Shown: piece by piece, positions 24,230-32,219 of the stretch
Layout: every line of letters begins with the position of its first letter
Numbering within the stretch: the first letter of the stretch is position 1
Origin: an uncultured Lachnospiraceae bacterium
Lineage (GTDB): Bacteria; Bacillota; Clostridia; Lachnospirales; Lachnospiraceae
DNA length: 36,917 nucleotides
Assembly (NCBI GenBank): GCA_937877165.1
Contig: CALEFO010000119.1
Span: 1 to 36,917 of the forward strand
Direction: 5' to 3'
Translations under genes and position numbers: made by a program
Notes under the pieces: model-generated
The model's input: only the letters and a program-made list of their open reading frames with translations
Databases searched by the model: none
Told to the model about the DNA's origin: nothing

Positions 24230-27200
24230 ATAAGCTGAGAGTATCGGCGCTGTTGCTGGCAGGTTCGGTTGCGGCCTCTTTGCTTGCTGCGCCGATGGGA
24301 GCGGCAGCAGCGTCCATGACAGACCTGGAGCAGCAGGCGGAGGATATGGTTAATCAGAGCGTCGTGCAGTCGGCCAAGGGCGAGACCAAGGACTCGGAAT
24401 CGCAGGACGAGAATGAGGAGGACGCAGACACGCAGGCCAACAAGGCAGACATTTCCGGGAGCGAGGCCGCAAGCTACGAGAAGGTGGAGATCAACTCCAT
24501 GGAGGACTTCCAAAAGCTTGTGAAGAACTGCCACTATGACAGCTGGTCCCGCAACAAGGAAGTGATCCTGAACACAGATCTTGATTTTGCCAACGAGGAA
24601 TTCACGCCGATCGAGAGCTTCGGTGGAAGATTTGACGGTCAGGGGCATCAGCTGAGCGGAGTTTCGATCACGGGCAATGTGTCAGAAACCGGCGTATTCG
24701 GGACGATTCAGAATACGGGAACAGTGTCTGGACTGAAGGTACAGGGCGTCATTGCTCCGAACGGCAACCAGACGAAGCTCGGCGGCATCGCAGGACTCAA
24801 TTATGGCAAAATTCAGAACTGCTCCTTCGACGGGCAGATCAGCGCGGACAGCGAGCTTGGCGGAATTGTCGGAAGGAATGGACATTACGGAACCGTTTCG
24901 GGCTGCAGCAGCACGGGAGCCATTACGGGGACCTCGGCCTGCGGCGGCATCGTCGGCTACAACGAGGGAACGGTTCTTACCTGCACCAACGGGATCAGTG
25001 TCAATACGACCTATCAGGATTCCAATATGACACTGGACCAGCTCTCGAGCACGGTGGATAAGATCCTGACAACCGGAGATCTGACCAGCTTTGAGAATCT
25101 GGAGATCAATTCGGATACCGGCGGCATCGCCGGCTTTACGTCAGGTGTCATTGCGTCCTGCACGAATGAGGCGGAAATCGGCTATGCGCATGTCGGCTAT
25201 AACGTGGGCGGCATAGCGGGGCGCAATTCCGGCTTTCTTCAGAGCAACACCAACAATGCGGCAGTCTACGGAAGAAAGGACGTGGGCGGTATCGCCGGTC
25301 AGATGCAGCCGTATCTGTCGGTGGACTTTACGCAGAGCACATTGGATGATCTGGATTCGCAGCTGGATCAGCTGAATTCTCTGGTGAATACAGGACTTGA
25401 CAATGCCGGAAGCTATTCCGCGAACACGCGGAATCACCTGACGAACATCAACGGCCTTTCGAAAATCGCGCAGGACTCCACCAAGGGGCTTGCCGATGAA
25501 GGCTCCGATCAATATGATGAGGCGGCGGGGAAGATCAACAAAGCGACGGGAACCATTCAGAGCTCGCTGAATGCGTTCTCGGATATCGCAACAAAGCTTG
25601 GCGGGTATCTTGGAAATGCAAAGAGCTCGCTGTCCTCATTTGGAACCTCCATGAGCTCTTACATCGACGGCATCAATCTGACCAGCGAAGACCGGAGCGC
25701 GATGGAGCAGTACATCAAGCAGTTTGAGGACGGCGCGGATCAGGTTGCAGACGGCGTTCAGAAGCTGTCGGACGCCGTTGCAGAAGGACCCAATGTGGAT
25801 GACATGGGGAATTCGCGGAATCAGGAGCAGGTGCGAAGCGATGTCTCGGATGCTCTCACGGAGATTCGCGAAGGATATCAGCAGATGTCGGATGCGGTCA
25901 CCGGAATGAGCTCCGTGCTGGAGAAATATCCGGATGATTCGAACGCCAGGGAGTCTCTGGACCGCCTGCAGGAAACGAAGGATACGCTGGATTCCCTGAG
26001 CAGTGAAATCGATGATGCTCAGAGCAGCCTGAGCGTCTTGAAGGACAGCTCCTCTATAGAGGCCTTCAAGGACGGTGATTTCTCCGCAGGTGATCTGCAG
26101 GATCTGACATCGGATCTTCGGGAGCAGCAGGCAAAGCTTCTGGAGTATTATCCGGAGCTGGACGATGCGGAAATTGCGGGCAAGAGCGATGAGGAGCTGA
26201 AGGATTATTTTCAGGAAAAATATGGCTTTTCCGAGGAAGACGCGAAGAGCTATACGGACAACTACATCAAATACCGCGACGAGTATCAGACCGTAACCGA
26301 CAACATCGCAAAGCTTGACTCTTCGGCGGCGGATATCTGGACGGACCCGGATGCCTTTGAGCAGTGGGTGAAGGACAATGACATCGACGGCGTGATTCAG
26401 GACATCACGGATGGTCTTGGCGACCAGGGAAGCTCTCTTTCTGAGATGCTGAAGATTGCGGAGAAGTACGGAAAGAATGCGGCCAATATCTCTGGTGTTG
26501 CGGATTCGCTGCGAAATGCCGCCAATACGCTGAAGGATTCGCCGGATGTGTCCTCGGAGCTCTCCGGAGCGCTGAATGCGCTGGCTTCCATGGATCTGAA
26601 GCTGAACGGCATCAGCGACACGATGCGCAATAACGCGAATAACCTGTACGATGCCATGAGCCAGCTGACGGACGAGATGCAGTCCTTAAGCGATGCCATG
26701 GGCTCGGAATCCGAGGAAGGACTGGGGAACCTGCGGGCCATCACGGATCAGTTCGATACAATCATGCGGACACTCCGGGATGCAGCGGATGATCTGCAGA
26801 ATACCGATGACGACAATACCGTTCAGGATGTTTCGGATGAGGACGTCAGTCATACCTACCAGGGAAGGGCCACGGCCTGCACGAATTACGGCGAGGTCAA
26901 CGGCGACACCAATGCCGGGGGCATCACCGGAATGATCGGCGTGGAGTATGATCTGGATCCGGAGACAGACATTCACCAGAGCGGAGACAGCTCGCTGGAT
27001 TACATCTTCCGGGCAAAATGCATTGTCGACAGCTGCACGAACCGTGGCACGGTCAAGGCAAGAAGCAGCTACAGCGGAGGCATTGCCGGGCACATGGAGA
27101 TGGGCCTTGCTGCGGAGAACGGAAACTATGGAACGCTCGACTGCAGCGGAAGCTACGTGGGCGGCATCACCGGGTATTCTGTCGGGGTGGTGCGGGACAA

Positions 27201-28191
27201 CACAGCCAAGTGCGATGTGTCGGGTGCGAAGTACGTAGGCGGCATCGCGGGCTACGGCGTGACGCTCCGGAACAACCTTGCCATGGTGGGCGCCAGTGAC
27301 AGCAAGCAGTACGTCGGTGCCATTGCGGGGAGGGTGAAGAACATTGATCCGGATGAGGTTTCGGACAACTACTATTATTCGACTTCCATCTATGGCATTG
27401 ACGGTGTCAGCTATGAGGGAATTGCGGAAGGCGTGACCTATGATGCACTTCTTAAGAAGGACAACATTCCGGCAAGCTTTCATCAGCTGGTGCTGACCTT
27501 CAAGGCGGATGACACCATTGTGCGTCAGATTGCCTGCAGCTACGGGGAATCCATCCCGGAGGACCAGATTCCGCAGGTTCCGCCGAAGGAGGGGTTCCAT
27601 GCGGAGTGGAGCCGGACGGATTTTGGTGAAATCACGGAGGACGAGGTGATTGAGGCGGAGTATTCCCGCATCAATACGCTTCTTGTTTCGCAGCAGGAGC
27701 GAAGCGCCGGACAGCCGGTCATTGAAGTCTACGGCAATTTCCGGGACGGAGATTCGCTGATCCTCACCGAGATGCCTGCAGAGAGCGGAGAAAAGGAACG
27801 CTGGATGGTCTCTGTTCCAGAGGACGGACAGGAGAAGCATCAGATCCGGTTTCTTGCTTCCGACGACACAAGAAATCCGGAGATTTATCTGATTCAGAAC
27901 GGAAAGAAGACGAAGGTGCAGACGGATGCCCTCGGTAAATACATCACCTTTGATGCAGAGGGAAGCGATGTCGCGTTCTGCGTGGAAGAGAAGGGCGCAG
28001 CAGGCGGCCTTGCCGGGAAAATCGGCATTCTCGCTGTGGCAGCAGGTGCTGCGGCAGTTCTGATGCATGGCATTCTGAAGAAAAAACGGAACCGGAAAAA
28101 GGCAAAGCTTCGCAGCAGGAACCGGAAGGGCGGCGGCTCCGGGAGTGCAGACTCCTTCGATGAGAGCGAGTGGCTGGACGATGAGGTATAG
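24226..28191 (+). CDS. Large cell-surface protein with GLUG repeats, coiled coil and C-terminal anchor helix
   Basis: 1321 residues. ATG 24226 overlaps the MMPL stop, with GGAGG 9 bases upstream. Signal peptide at about 1-27 (LLLAGSVAASLLAAPMGAAA). A first block of GLUG-type repeats (about 165-360; GGIAGLNYGKIQNCSF, GGIVGRNGHYGTVSGCS, GGIVGYNEGTVLTCTN) is followed by a coiled-coil region at about 365-870 rich in Leu, Ser, Asp and Gln. A second GLUG block lies at about 885-1045, then an InlB-like beta domain near 1080-1140. A C-terminal helix at about 1262-1284 precedes a basic KKKRNRKK stop-transfer and a short acidic tail. The coiled coil is inserted between two GLUG blocks, as if the ends of one domain meet at the base of a stalk. 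It probably acts with the MMPL transporter in envelope transport. A strong terminator follows. Confidence 0.82.
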   Translation: MNKLRVSALLLAGSVAASLLAAPMGAAAASMTDLEQQAEDMVNQSVVQSAKGETKDSESQDENEEDADTQANKADISGSEAASYEKVEINSMEDFQKLVKNCHYDSWSRNKEVILNTDLDFANEEFTPIESFGGRFDGQGHQLSGVSITGNVSETGVFGTIQNTGTVSGLKVQGVIAPNGNQTKLGGIAGLNYGKIQNCSFDGQISADSELGGIVGRNGHYGTVSGCSSTGAITGTSACGGIVGYNEGTVLTCTNGISVNTTYQDSNMTLDQLSSTVDKILTTGDLTSFENLEINSDTGGIAGFTSGVIASCTNEAEIGYAHVGYNVGGIAGRNSGFLQSNTNNAAVYGRKDVGGIAGQMQPYLSVDFTQSTLDDLDSQLDQLNSLVNTGLDNAGSYSANTRNHLTNINGLSKIAQDSTKGLADEGSDQYDEAAGKINKATGTIQSSLNAFSDIATKLGGYLGNAKSSLSSFGTSMSSYIDGINLTSEDRSAMEQYIKQFEDGADQVADGVQKLSDAVAEGPNVDDMGNSRNQEQVRSDVSDALTEIREGYQQMSDAVTGMSSVLEKYPDDSNARESLDRLQETKDTLDSLSSEIDDAQSSLSVLKDSSSIEAFKDGDFSAGDLQDLTSDLREQQAKLLEYYPELDDAEIAGKSDEELKDYFQEKYGFSEEDAKSYTDNYIKYRDEYQTVTDNIAKLDSSAADIWTDPDAFEQWVKDNDIDGVIQDITDGLGDQGSSLSEMLKIAEKYGKNAANISGVADSLRNAANTLKDSPDVSSELSGALNALASMDLKLNGISDTMRNNANNLYDAMSQLTDEMQSLSDAMGSESEEGLGNLRAITDQFDTIMRTLRDAADDLQNTDDDNTVQDVSDEDVSHTYQGRATACTNYGEVNGDTNAGGITGMIGVEYDLDPETDIHQSGDSSLDYIFRAKCIVDSCTNRGTVKARSSYSGGIAGHMEMGLAAENGNYGTLDCSGSYVGGITGYSVGVVRDNTAKCDVSGAKYVGGIAGYGVTLRNNLAMVGASDSKQYVGAIAGRVKNIDPDEVSDNYYYSTSIYGIDGVSYEGIAEGVTYDALLKKDNIPASFHQLVLTFKADDTIVRQIACSYGESIPEDQIPQVPPKEGFHAEWSRTDFGEITEDEVIEAEYSRINTLLVSQQERSAGQPVIEVYGNFRDGDSLILTEMPAESGEKERWMVSVPEDGQEKHQIRFLASDDTRNPEIYLIQNGKKTKVQTDALGKYITFDAEGSDVAFCVEEKGAAGGLAGKIGILAVAAGAAAVLMHGILKKKRNRKKAKLRSRNRKGGGSGSADSFDESEWLDDEV

Positions 28192-28195
28192 GAGA

Positions 28196-28233
28196 AATGG
28201 CGCGGATGACCAGCATCCGTGCCATTCCTTTTT
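28196..28233 (+). terminator. Intrinsic terminator after the GLUG protein gene
   Basis: A 13-bp stem (AATGGC, a G-T pair, CGGATG with CATCCG and GCCATT) has a 5-base loop and is followed by CCTTTTT. Confidence 0.88.
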
Positions 28234-28243
28234 AGGGTAAAAC

Positions 28244-28273
28244 TGGACAATGACGCTGCTTTGGGTGCAGAAT
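28244..28273 (+). promoter_or_regulatory. Promoter of the ABC exporter pair (TGGACA-18-CAGAAT)
   Basis: A 5/6 -35 box (28244-28249) with an 18-base spacer and a 4/6 -10 box. The predicted start near 28280 coincides with the first bases of leader repeat copy C. Confidence 0.45.
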
Positions 28274-28280
28274 GGTAGGT

Positions 28281-28323
28281 TGAAACCGGTCCCGGTGCAG
28301 CATCGGTGCTGCCTCAGCGAGGG
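28281..28323 (+). repeat. Leader repeat copy C, shortened
   Basis: It starts TGAAACC, contains GCAGCATCGGTGCTGC (6-bp stem, loop TCGG) and goes directly to CCTCAGCGAGG. The main hairpin is missing. Its GAGG serves an ATG at 28330 that opens a 34-codon frame overlapping the exporter start. The exporter itself has its own AAGGAG at 28335-28340. Confidence 0.75.
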
Positions 28324-28348
28324 ATCCAGATGAAAAGGAGCATTCTCC

Positions 28349-30079
28349 ATGAAATCACTTCTGAAGTATCTGAAAGAGTACCGCAAGGAGGCGGTTCTGG
28401 CACCGTTATTCAAGCTGCTGGAGGCGACCTTTGAGCTGATTGTCCCTTTGGTGATGGCGGCCATCATCGACACGGGAATTGCGACGCAGAACCGCCCTTA
28501 CATTCTGAAGATGTGCGGTGTGCTGGTCCTGCTGGCGGCGGTCGGGCTTGCTTCGTCCATTACGGCACAGTGGTTTGCTGCCAAGGCAGCAACCGGATTC
28601 TCGGCGAAGCTTCGGCATCTTCTGTTCGAACACATTCAGGAGCTGTCCTTTTCCCAGATGGATCTGTTCGGCACCGATACGCTGATCACGAGAATGACCA
28701 GTGATGTCAATCAGGTGCAGAACGGCGTGAATCTGGTGCTGCGTCTGTTCATGCGTTCGCCGTTTATTGTCTTCGGTGCTATGATCATGGCCTTCACCGT
28801 GGACGTGAAGGCGGCGCTGATTTTCGTGGTGACGATCCCGATTCTTTCCGTTGTTGTCTTCGGCATCATGCTGTGGACCATGCCGCTGTACAGAAGGGTT
28901 CAGGGGAAGCTGGATCAGATCATGACAGGAACCCGTGAGAATCTGACTGGTGTCCGCGTCATCCGCGCGTTTGGAAGAGAAGAGAGTGAAGAGGAAAGCT
29001 TCCGTGCGAGCAACGAGGATCTCTCCCATATGCAGCAGTATGTCGGCAGAATCTCCGGACTGATGAACCCGGTCACGTACATCATTATCAACCTGGCGAC
29101 GGCATATCTGATTTATACGGGAGCCGTCCGGATCGATATCGGTGCTCTGACGCAGGGACAGGTTGTGGCGCTTCTGAACTATATGTCACAGATTCTGGTT
29201 GAGCTGATCAAGCTGGCGAACCTTATCATTCAGGTGACGAAGGCCTGGGCCTGCGGAGACCGTATCGCGGACATTCTGAAGGTGGAGCCGGACATGACGG
29301 ACGGAATGCTCGGTGCAGAGGCGCTCGGAGACAGCGACACCGCAGTGGAATTCCGGAATGTGACTCTTACCTATGAAGAGGATGCGGGAGAAGCACTGGA
29401 GAATATCTCGTTCAAGGCGAAAAAGGGACAGACGATCGGCATTATCGGGGGCACCGGAAGCGGCAAGTCCTCTCTTGTCAATCTGATTCCCCGTTTCTAC
29501 GATGCGACGCAGGGTGAGGTCCTTGTGGGCGGACATAATGTGAAGGAATATCGTCAGGATGCACTGCGCAGCAGAATCGGCGTCGTCCTTCAGAAGGCCA
29601 TCCTGTTCAAGGGGACCATCGCAGAGAATCTTGCCTGGGGAAAGAACGATGCTTCCGCGGAAGAAATGGACGAGGCACTCGAAATTTCGCAGGCAAAGGA
29701 ATACGTGGAGCAGAAGCCCGGCAGAACCGCGTTTGAGCTGGAGCAGAACGGCCGGAATCTTTCCGGCGGCCAGAAGCAGCGCATGACCATTGCGCGCGCC
29801 CTGATCCGCAAGCCTGAGATTCTCATCATGGATGACTCGGCATCTGCACTGGATTTCGCGACGGACGCGAAGCTTCGCATGGCTATTCGGAAGATGTCGA
29901 AGAATCTGACCACCTTCATCGTCTCCCAGCGTGCGGCCTCTGTACAGTACGCGGATCAGATCCTTGTCATGGACGACGGGAAGCTGGTCGGAACCGGGAC
30001 ACATGAGGAGCTTCTTGCGGGGAACCCGGTTTATCAGGAAATCTATTATTCGCAGTTCCCGAAGGAAGAGGAGGCATGA
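28349..30079 (+). CDS. Heterodimeric ABC exporter, subunit with degenerate catalytic site
   Basis: A 576-residue half-transporter: six membrane helices (about 1-310), then a nucleotide-binding domain. Walker A is IIGGTGSGKSSLVN near residue 367, the ABC signature LSGGQ is at 471-475, and Walker B is ILIMDDSASALD. The residue after the Walker B Asp, normally the catalytic Glu, is Asp496. The same change marks the degenerate-site subunit of exporters such as TM287/288 and BmrCD. AAGGAG lies 8 bases before ATG 28349. The partner gene starts 2 bases after this stop. Such pairs export drugs, peptides or lipids; the cargo here cannot be told. Confidence 0.92.
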   Translation: MKSLLKYLKEYRKEAVLAPLFKLLEATFELIVPLVMAAIIDTGIATQNRPYILKMCGVLVLLAAVGLASSITAQWFAAKAATGFSAKLRHLLFEHIQELSFSQMDLFGTDTLITRMTSDVNQVQNGVNLVLRLFMRSPFIVFGAMIMAFTVDVKAALIFVVTIPILSVVVFGIMLWTMPLYRRVQGKLDQIMTGTRENLTGVRVIRAFGREESEEESFRASNEDLSHMQQYVGRISGLMNPVTYIIINLATAYLIYTGAVRIDIGALTQGQVVALLNYMSQILVELIKLANLIIQVTKAWACGDRIADILKVEPDMTDGMLGAEALGDSDTAVEFRNVTLTYEEDAGEALENISFKAKKGQTIGIIGGTGSGKSSLVNLIPRFYDATQGEVLVGGHNVKEYRQDALRSRIGVVLQKAILFKGTIAENLAWGKNDASAEEMDEALEISQAKEYVEQKPGRTAFELEQNGRNLSGGQKQRMTIARALIRKPEILIMDDSASALDFATDAKLRMAIRKMSKNLTTFIVSQRAASVQYADQILVMDDGKLVGTGTHEELLAGNPVYQEIYYSQFPKEEEA

Positions 30080-30081
30080 AC

Positions 30082-31860
30082 ATGGCACAGAAACAGAAAA
30101 AAAAGGTCGATCATGCCGGACAGCTTGTGATTGTGAAAAAGGTTCTGCGTTATCTCGGGCGCTACCGCATTTTCCTGTGGCTCTCATTGGCACTTGCCTT
30201 TGTGACCGTGGCGCTTCAGCTCTATATCCCGAAGCTGACCGGTGAGGTTGTGGACTACATGGCAGGTGCGGGCAGAGTACAGTTCGCGGGGGTTCTGAAC
30301 ATCATCGCAAGGATCGTTGCGAGCGCGCTTCTTGCAGGTCTCGGGCAGTGGCTCATGAACCTGTGCAACAACAAGATGACCTACGACGTGGTGCGGGACA
30401 TCCGGAACGACGCGTTCCATAAAATTGAACAGCTCCCGCTCAGCTACATTGATTCCCACCCCTACGGCGAGATTGAAAGCCGTGTCATCGCGGATGCAGA
30501 CCAGTTCGCGGACGGGCTGCTGATGGGCTTTACCCAGCTGTTCACCGGCGTGATCACGATTCTGGGAACCCTGATTTTTATGCTGTCCATCAACATCGGA
30601 ATCACGATTGCGGTCGTTGCGCTTACGCCGCTGTCCTTCCTGGTAGCAGGATACATTTCCTCCCATACCTATACGATGTTCAAAAAGCAGTCCGAAATCC
30701 GAGGGCAGCAGACGGGCCTCATCAATGAGATGGTCGAGGGACAGAAGGTCGTCAAGGCCTTCAACCGCAAGAGCGAGGTTGTGGGTGAGTTTGACAGAAT
30801 CAATGAAGAGCTGCAGGAAACGTCTCTTCGGGCGATCTTCTTCTCCTCCATCACGAATCCGTCCACCCGCTTTGTCAACAGTCTGGTGTATGCCGTGGTC
30901 GGCGTGACCGGAGCGATCTTTGCGATTGCGGGCCACCTTACAGTCGGTCAGCTGACCGCATTTCTTTCTTATGCAAGCCAGTACGCAAAGCCGTTCAATG
31001 AAATCTCCGGCGTGGTGACCGAGCTGCAGAATGCGATTGCCTGTGCGGGGAGAGTATTGGATCTGATTGAGGAAGAGCCGCAGATTCCGGATGCGGAGGA
31101 CGCGAAGGCTCCGGAGCACTTTGAAGGAAGCGTGGAGCTGCGGAATGTGGATTTCTCCTATGTGAAGAATCAGAATCTCATCCGCAATTTCAATCTCACA
31201 GTAAAGCCCGGCCAGAAAATCGCCATTGTCGGACCGACTGGCTGCGGCAAGACAACGCTGATCAATCTGCTGATGCGCTTCTATGATGTCGACAAGGGAG
31301 GCATCTATGTGGACGGGACGGATATCCGGAGGATTGCGCGTCACGCACTCCGCAGCGGCTACGGCATGGTGCTGCAGGAGACCTGGCTGAAATCCGGCAC
31401 CATCCGGGAGAACATCACGATGGGAAATCCGCGGATCACAGAGGAAGAAATGATCCGGATCGCGAAGGTCTGCCATATTGACTCCTTCATCCGCAGGCTT
31501 CCCAAGGGCTATGACACTGTAGTTTCCGAGAACGGGGAGGATTTCTCGCAGGGACAGAGACAGCTCCTGTGCATTGCCCGCGTCATGATGAGCAGGCCGT
31601 CCATGCTGATTCTGGATGAGGCGACCTCGTCCATTGATACGAGAACCGAGCTGAAGATTCAGGATGCATTCAACCGGATGATGGAAGGAAGGACGAGCTT
31701 CATCGTTGCACACCGCCTGTCCACCATCCGAAATGCCGACTGCATTCTGGTCATGAAGGATGGACACATCATCGAGCAGGGAACGCATGAAGCCCTGATG
31801 AAGGAGCAGGGCTTCTATTATAACCTGTATCAGAGCCAGTTCCTCGGGAAGGCCATCTGA
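30082..31860 (+). CDS. Heterodimeric ABC exporter, catalytic subunit
   Basis: A 592-residue half-transporter. ATG 30082 is preferred because AGGAGG (30069-30074) lies 7 bases upstream; ATG 30076, which overlaps the previous stop, is only 1 base from that site. Six membrane helices are followed by a nucleotide-binding domain with Walker A GPTGCGKTTLIN (from residue 384) and Walker B LILDEATSSID with the canonical catalytic Glu513. The signature is FSQGQ (488-492) in place of LSGGQ. That substitution complements the degenerate Walker B of the partner subunit: together they give one active and one inactive ATP site, as in TM287/288-type exporters. A terminator follows at 31928. Confidence 0.92.
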   Translation: MAQKQKKKVDHAGQLVIVKKVLRYLGRYRIFLWLSLALAFVTVALQLYIPKLTGEVVDYMAGAGRVQFAGVLNIIARIVASALLAGLGQWLMNLCNNKMTYDVVRDIRNDAFHKIEQLPLSYIDSHPYGEIESRVIADADQFADGLLMGFTQLFTGVITILGTLIFMLSINIGITIAVVALTPLSFLVAGYISSHTYTMFKKQSEIRGQQTGLINEMVEGQKVVKAFNRKSEVVGEFDRINEELQETSLRAIFFSSITNPSTRFVNSLVYAVVGVTGAIFAIAGHLTVGQLTAFLSYASQYAKPFNEISGVVTELQNAIACAGRVLDLIEEEPQIPDAEDAKAPEHFEGSVELRNVDFSYVKNQNLIRNFNLTVKPGQKIAIVGPTGCGKTTLINLLMRFYDVDKGGIYVDGTDIRRIARHALRSGYGMVLQETWLKSGTIRENITMGNPRITEEEMIRIAKVCHIDSFIRRLPKGYDTVVSENGEDFSQGQRQLLCIARVMMSRPSMLILDEATSSIDTRTELKIQDAFNRMMEGRTSFIVAHRLSTIRNADCILVMKDGHIIEQGTHEALMKEQGFYYNLYQSQFLGKAI

Positions 31861-31927
31861 TATCGCAGGATTCTGCCAGAGCTGGTTCTCTGGAGAAGGA
31901 ATCGGAATTATTGAATGAAACAAAGAC

Positions 31928-31968
31928 TCCTGCCTCACCGCTGTTCTGGCGCTGAGGCAGGAATTTTT
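31928..31968 (+). terminator. Intrinsic terminator after ABC exporter
   Basis: A 10-bp stem (TCCTGCCTCA with TGAGGCAGGA), extended by CGC/GCG after one mismatch, is followed by ATTTTT. Confidence 0.88.
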
Positions 31969-32099
31969 GAATTTGGGAAGAAAACCCTCTGCGATCGACA
32001 GCAAGCATAAAATCATAAACAGGCAGGAAAATAACGGCCAAAATGGGGGGGGTAAAGACTAAAAATATCAAAAAACGCTGAAAATTTGGCGCATCGCCA

Positions 32100-32128
32100 T
32101 TGAAAATAAAGAGATTATCCGATATAAA
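32100..32128 (+). promoter_or_regulatory. Promoter of the sensor lipoprotein gene (TTGAAA-17-TATAAA)
   Basis: 5/6 matches in both boxes with a 17-base spacer. The predicted start near 32135 falls exactly on the first bases of leader repeat copy D, so the repeat would form the whole 5' untranslated region of about 85 nt. Confidence 0.65.
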
Positions 32129-32133
32129 GAATG

Positions 32134-32219
32134 TTGAAACTGCAGCATCGGTGCTGGCGCACCGGCTGCCGCATTCGGCAAAACCGCCTTCGCGGATTTT
32201 GCCTCAGTGAGGTATAAAA
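32134..32219 (+). repeat. Leader repeat copy D, ends at the sensor lipoprotein start codon
   Basis: Upper module CGGTGC-TGGC-GCACCG (32149-32164), main hairpin GGCAAAACCGC-CTTC-GCGGATTTTGCC (32177-32203, one bulged A) and CCTC-AGT-GAGG (32202-32212). GAGG is the Shine-Dalgarno, 7 bases before ATG 32220. Confidence 0.88.

Larger units (their letters stand above)
31861..32219. other. 359-base gap between ABC exporter and sensor lipoprotein genes
   Basis: It holds the exporter terminator (31928-31968), a run of eight Gs (32045-32052) in an otherwise AT-rich stretch, a strong promoter (32100-32128) and leader repeat copy D, which runs up to the next start codon. No gene is seen on either strand. 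Confidence 0.7.

Noticed and set aside
30184..32016. Long minus-strand frame opposite the ABC exporter
   Set aside because: Antisense to Walker and signature motifs of the exporter; no credible start or domain.
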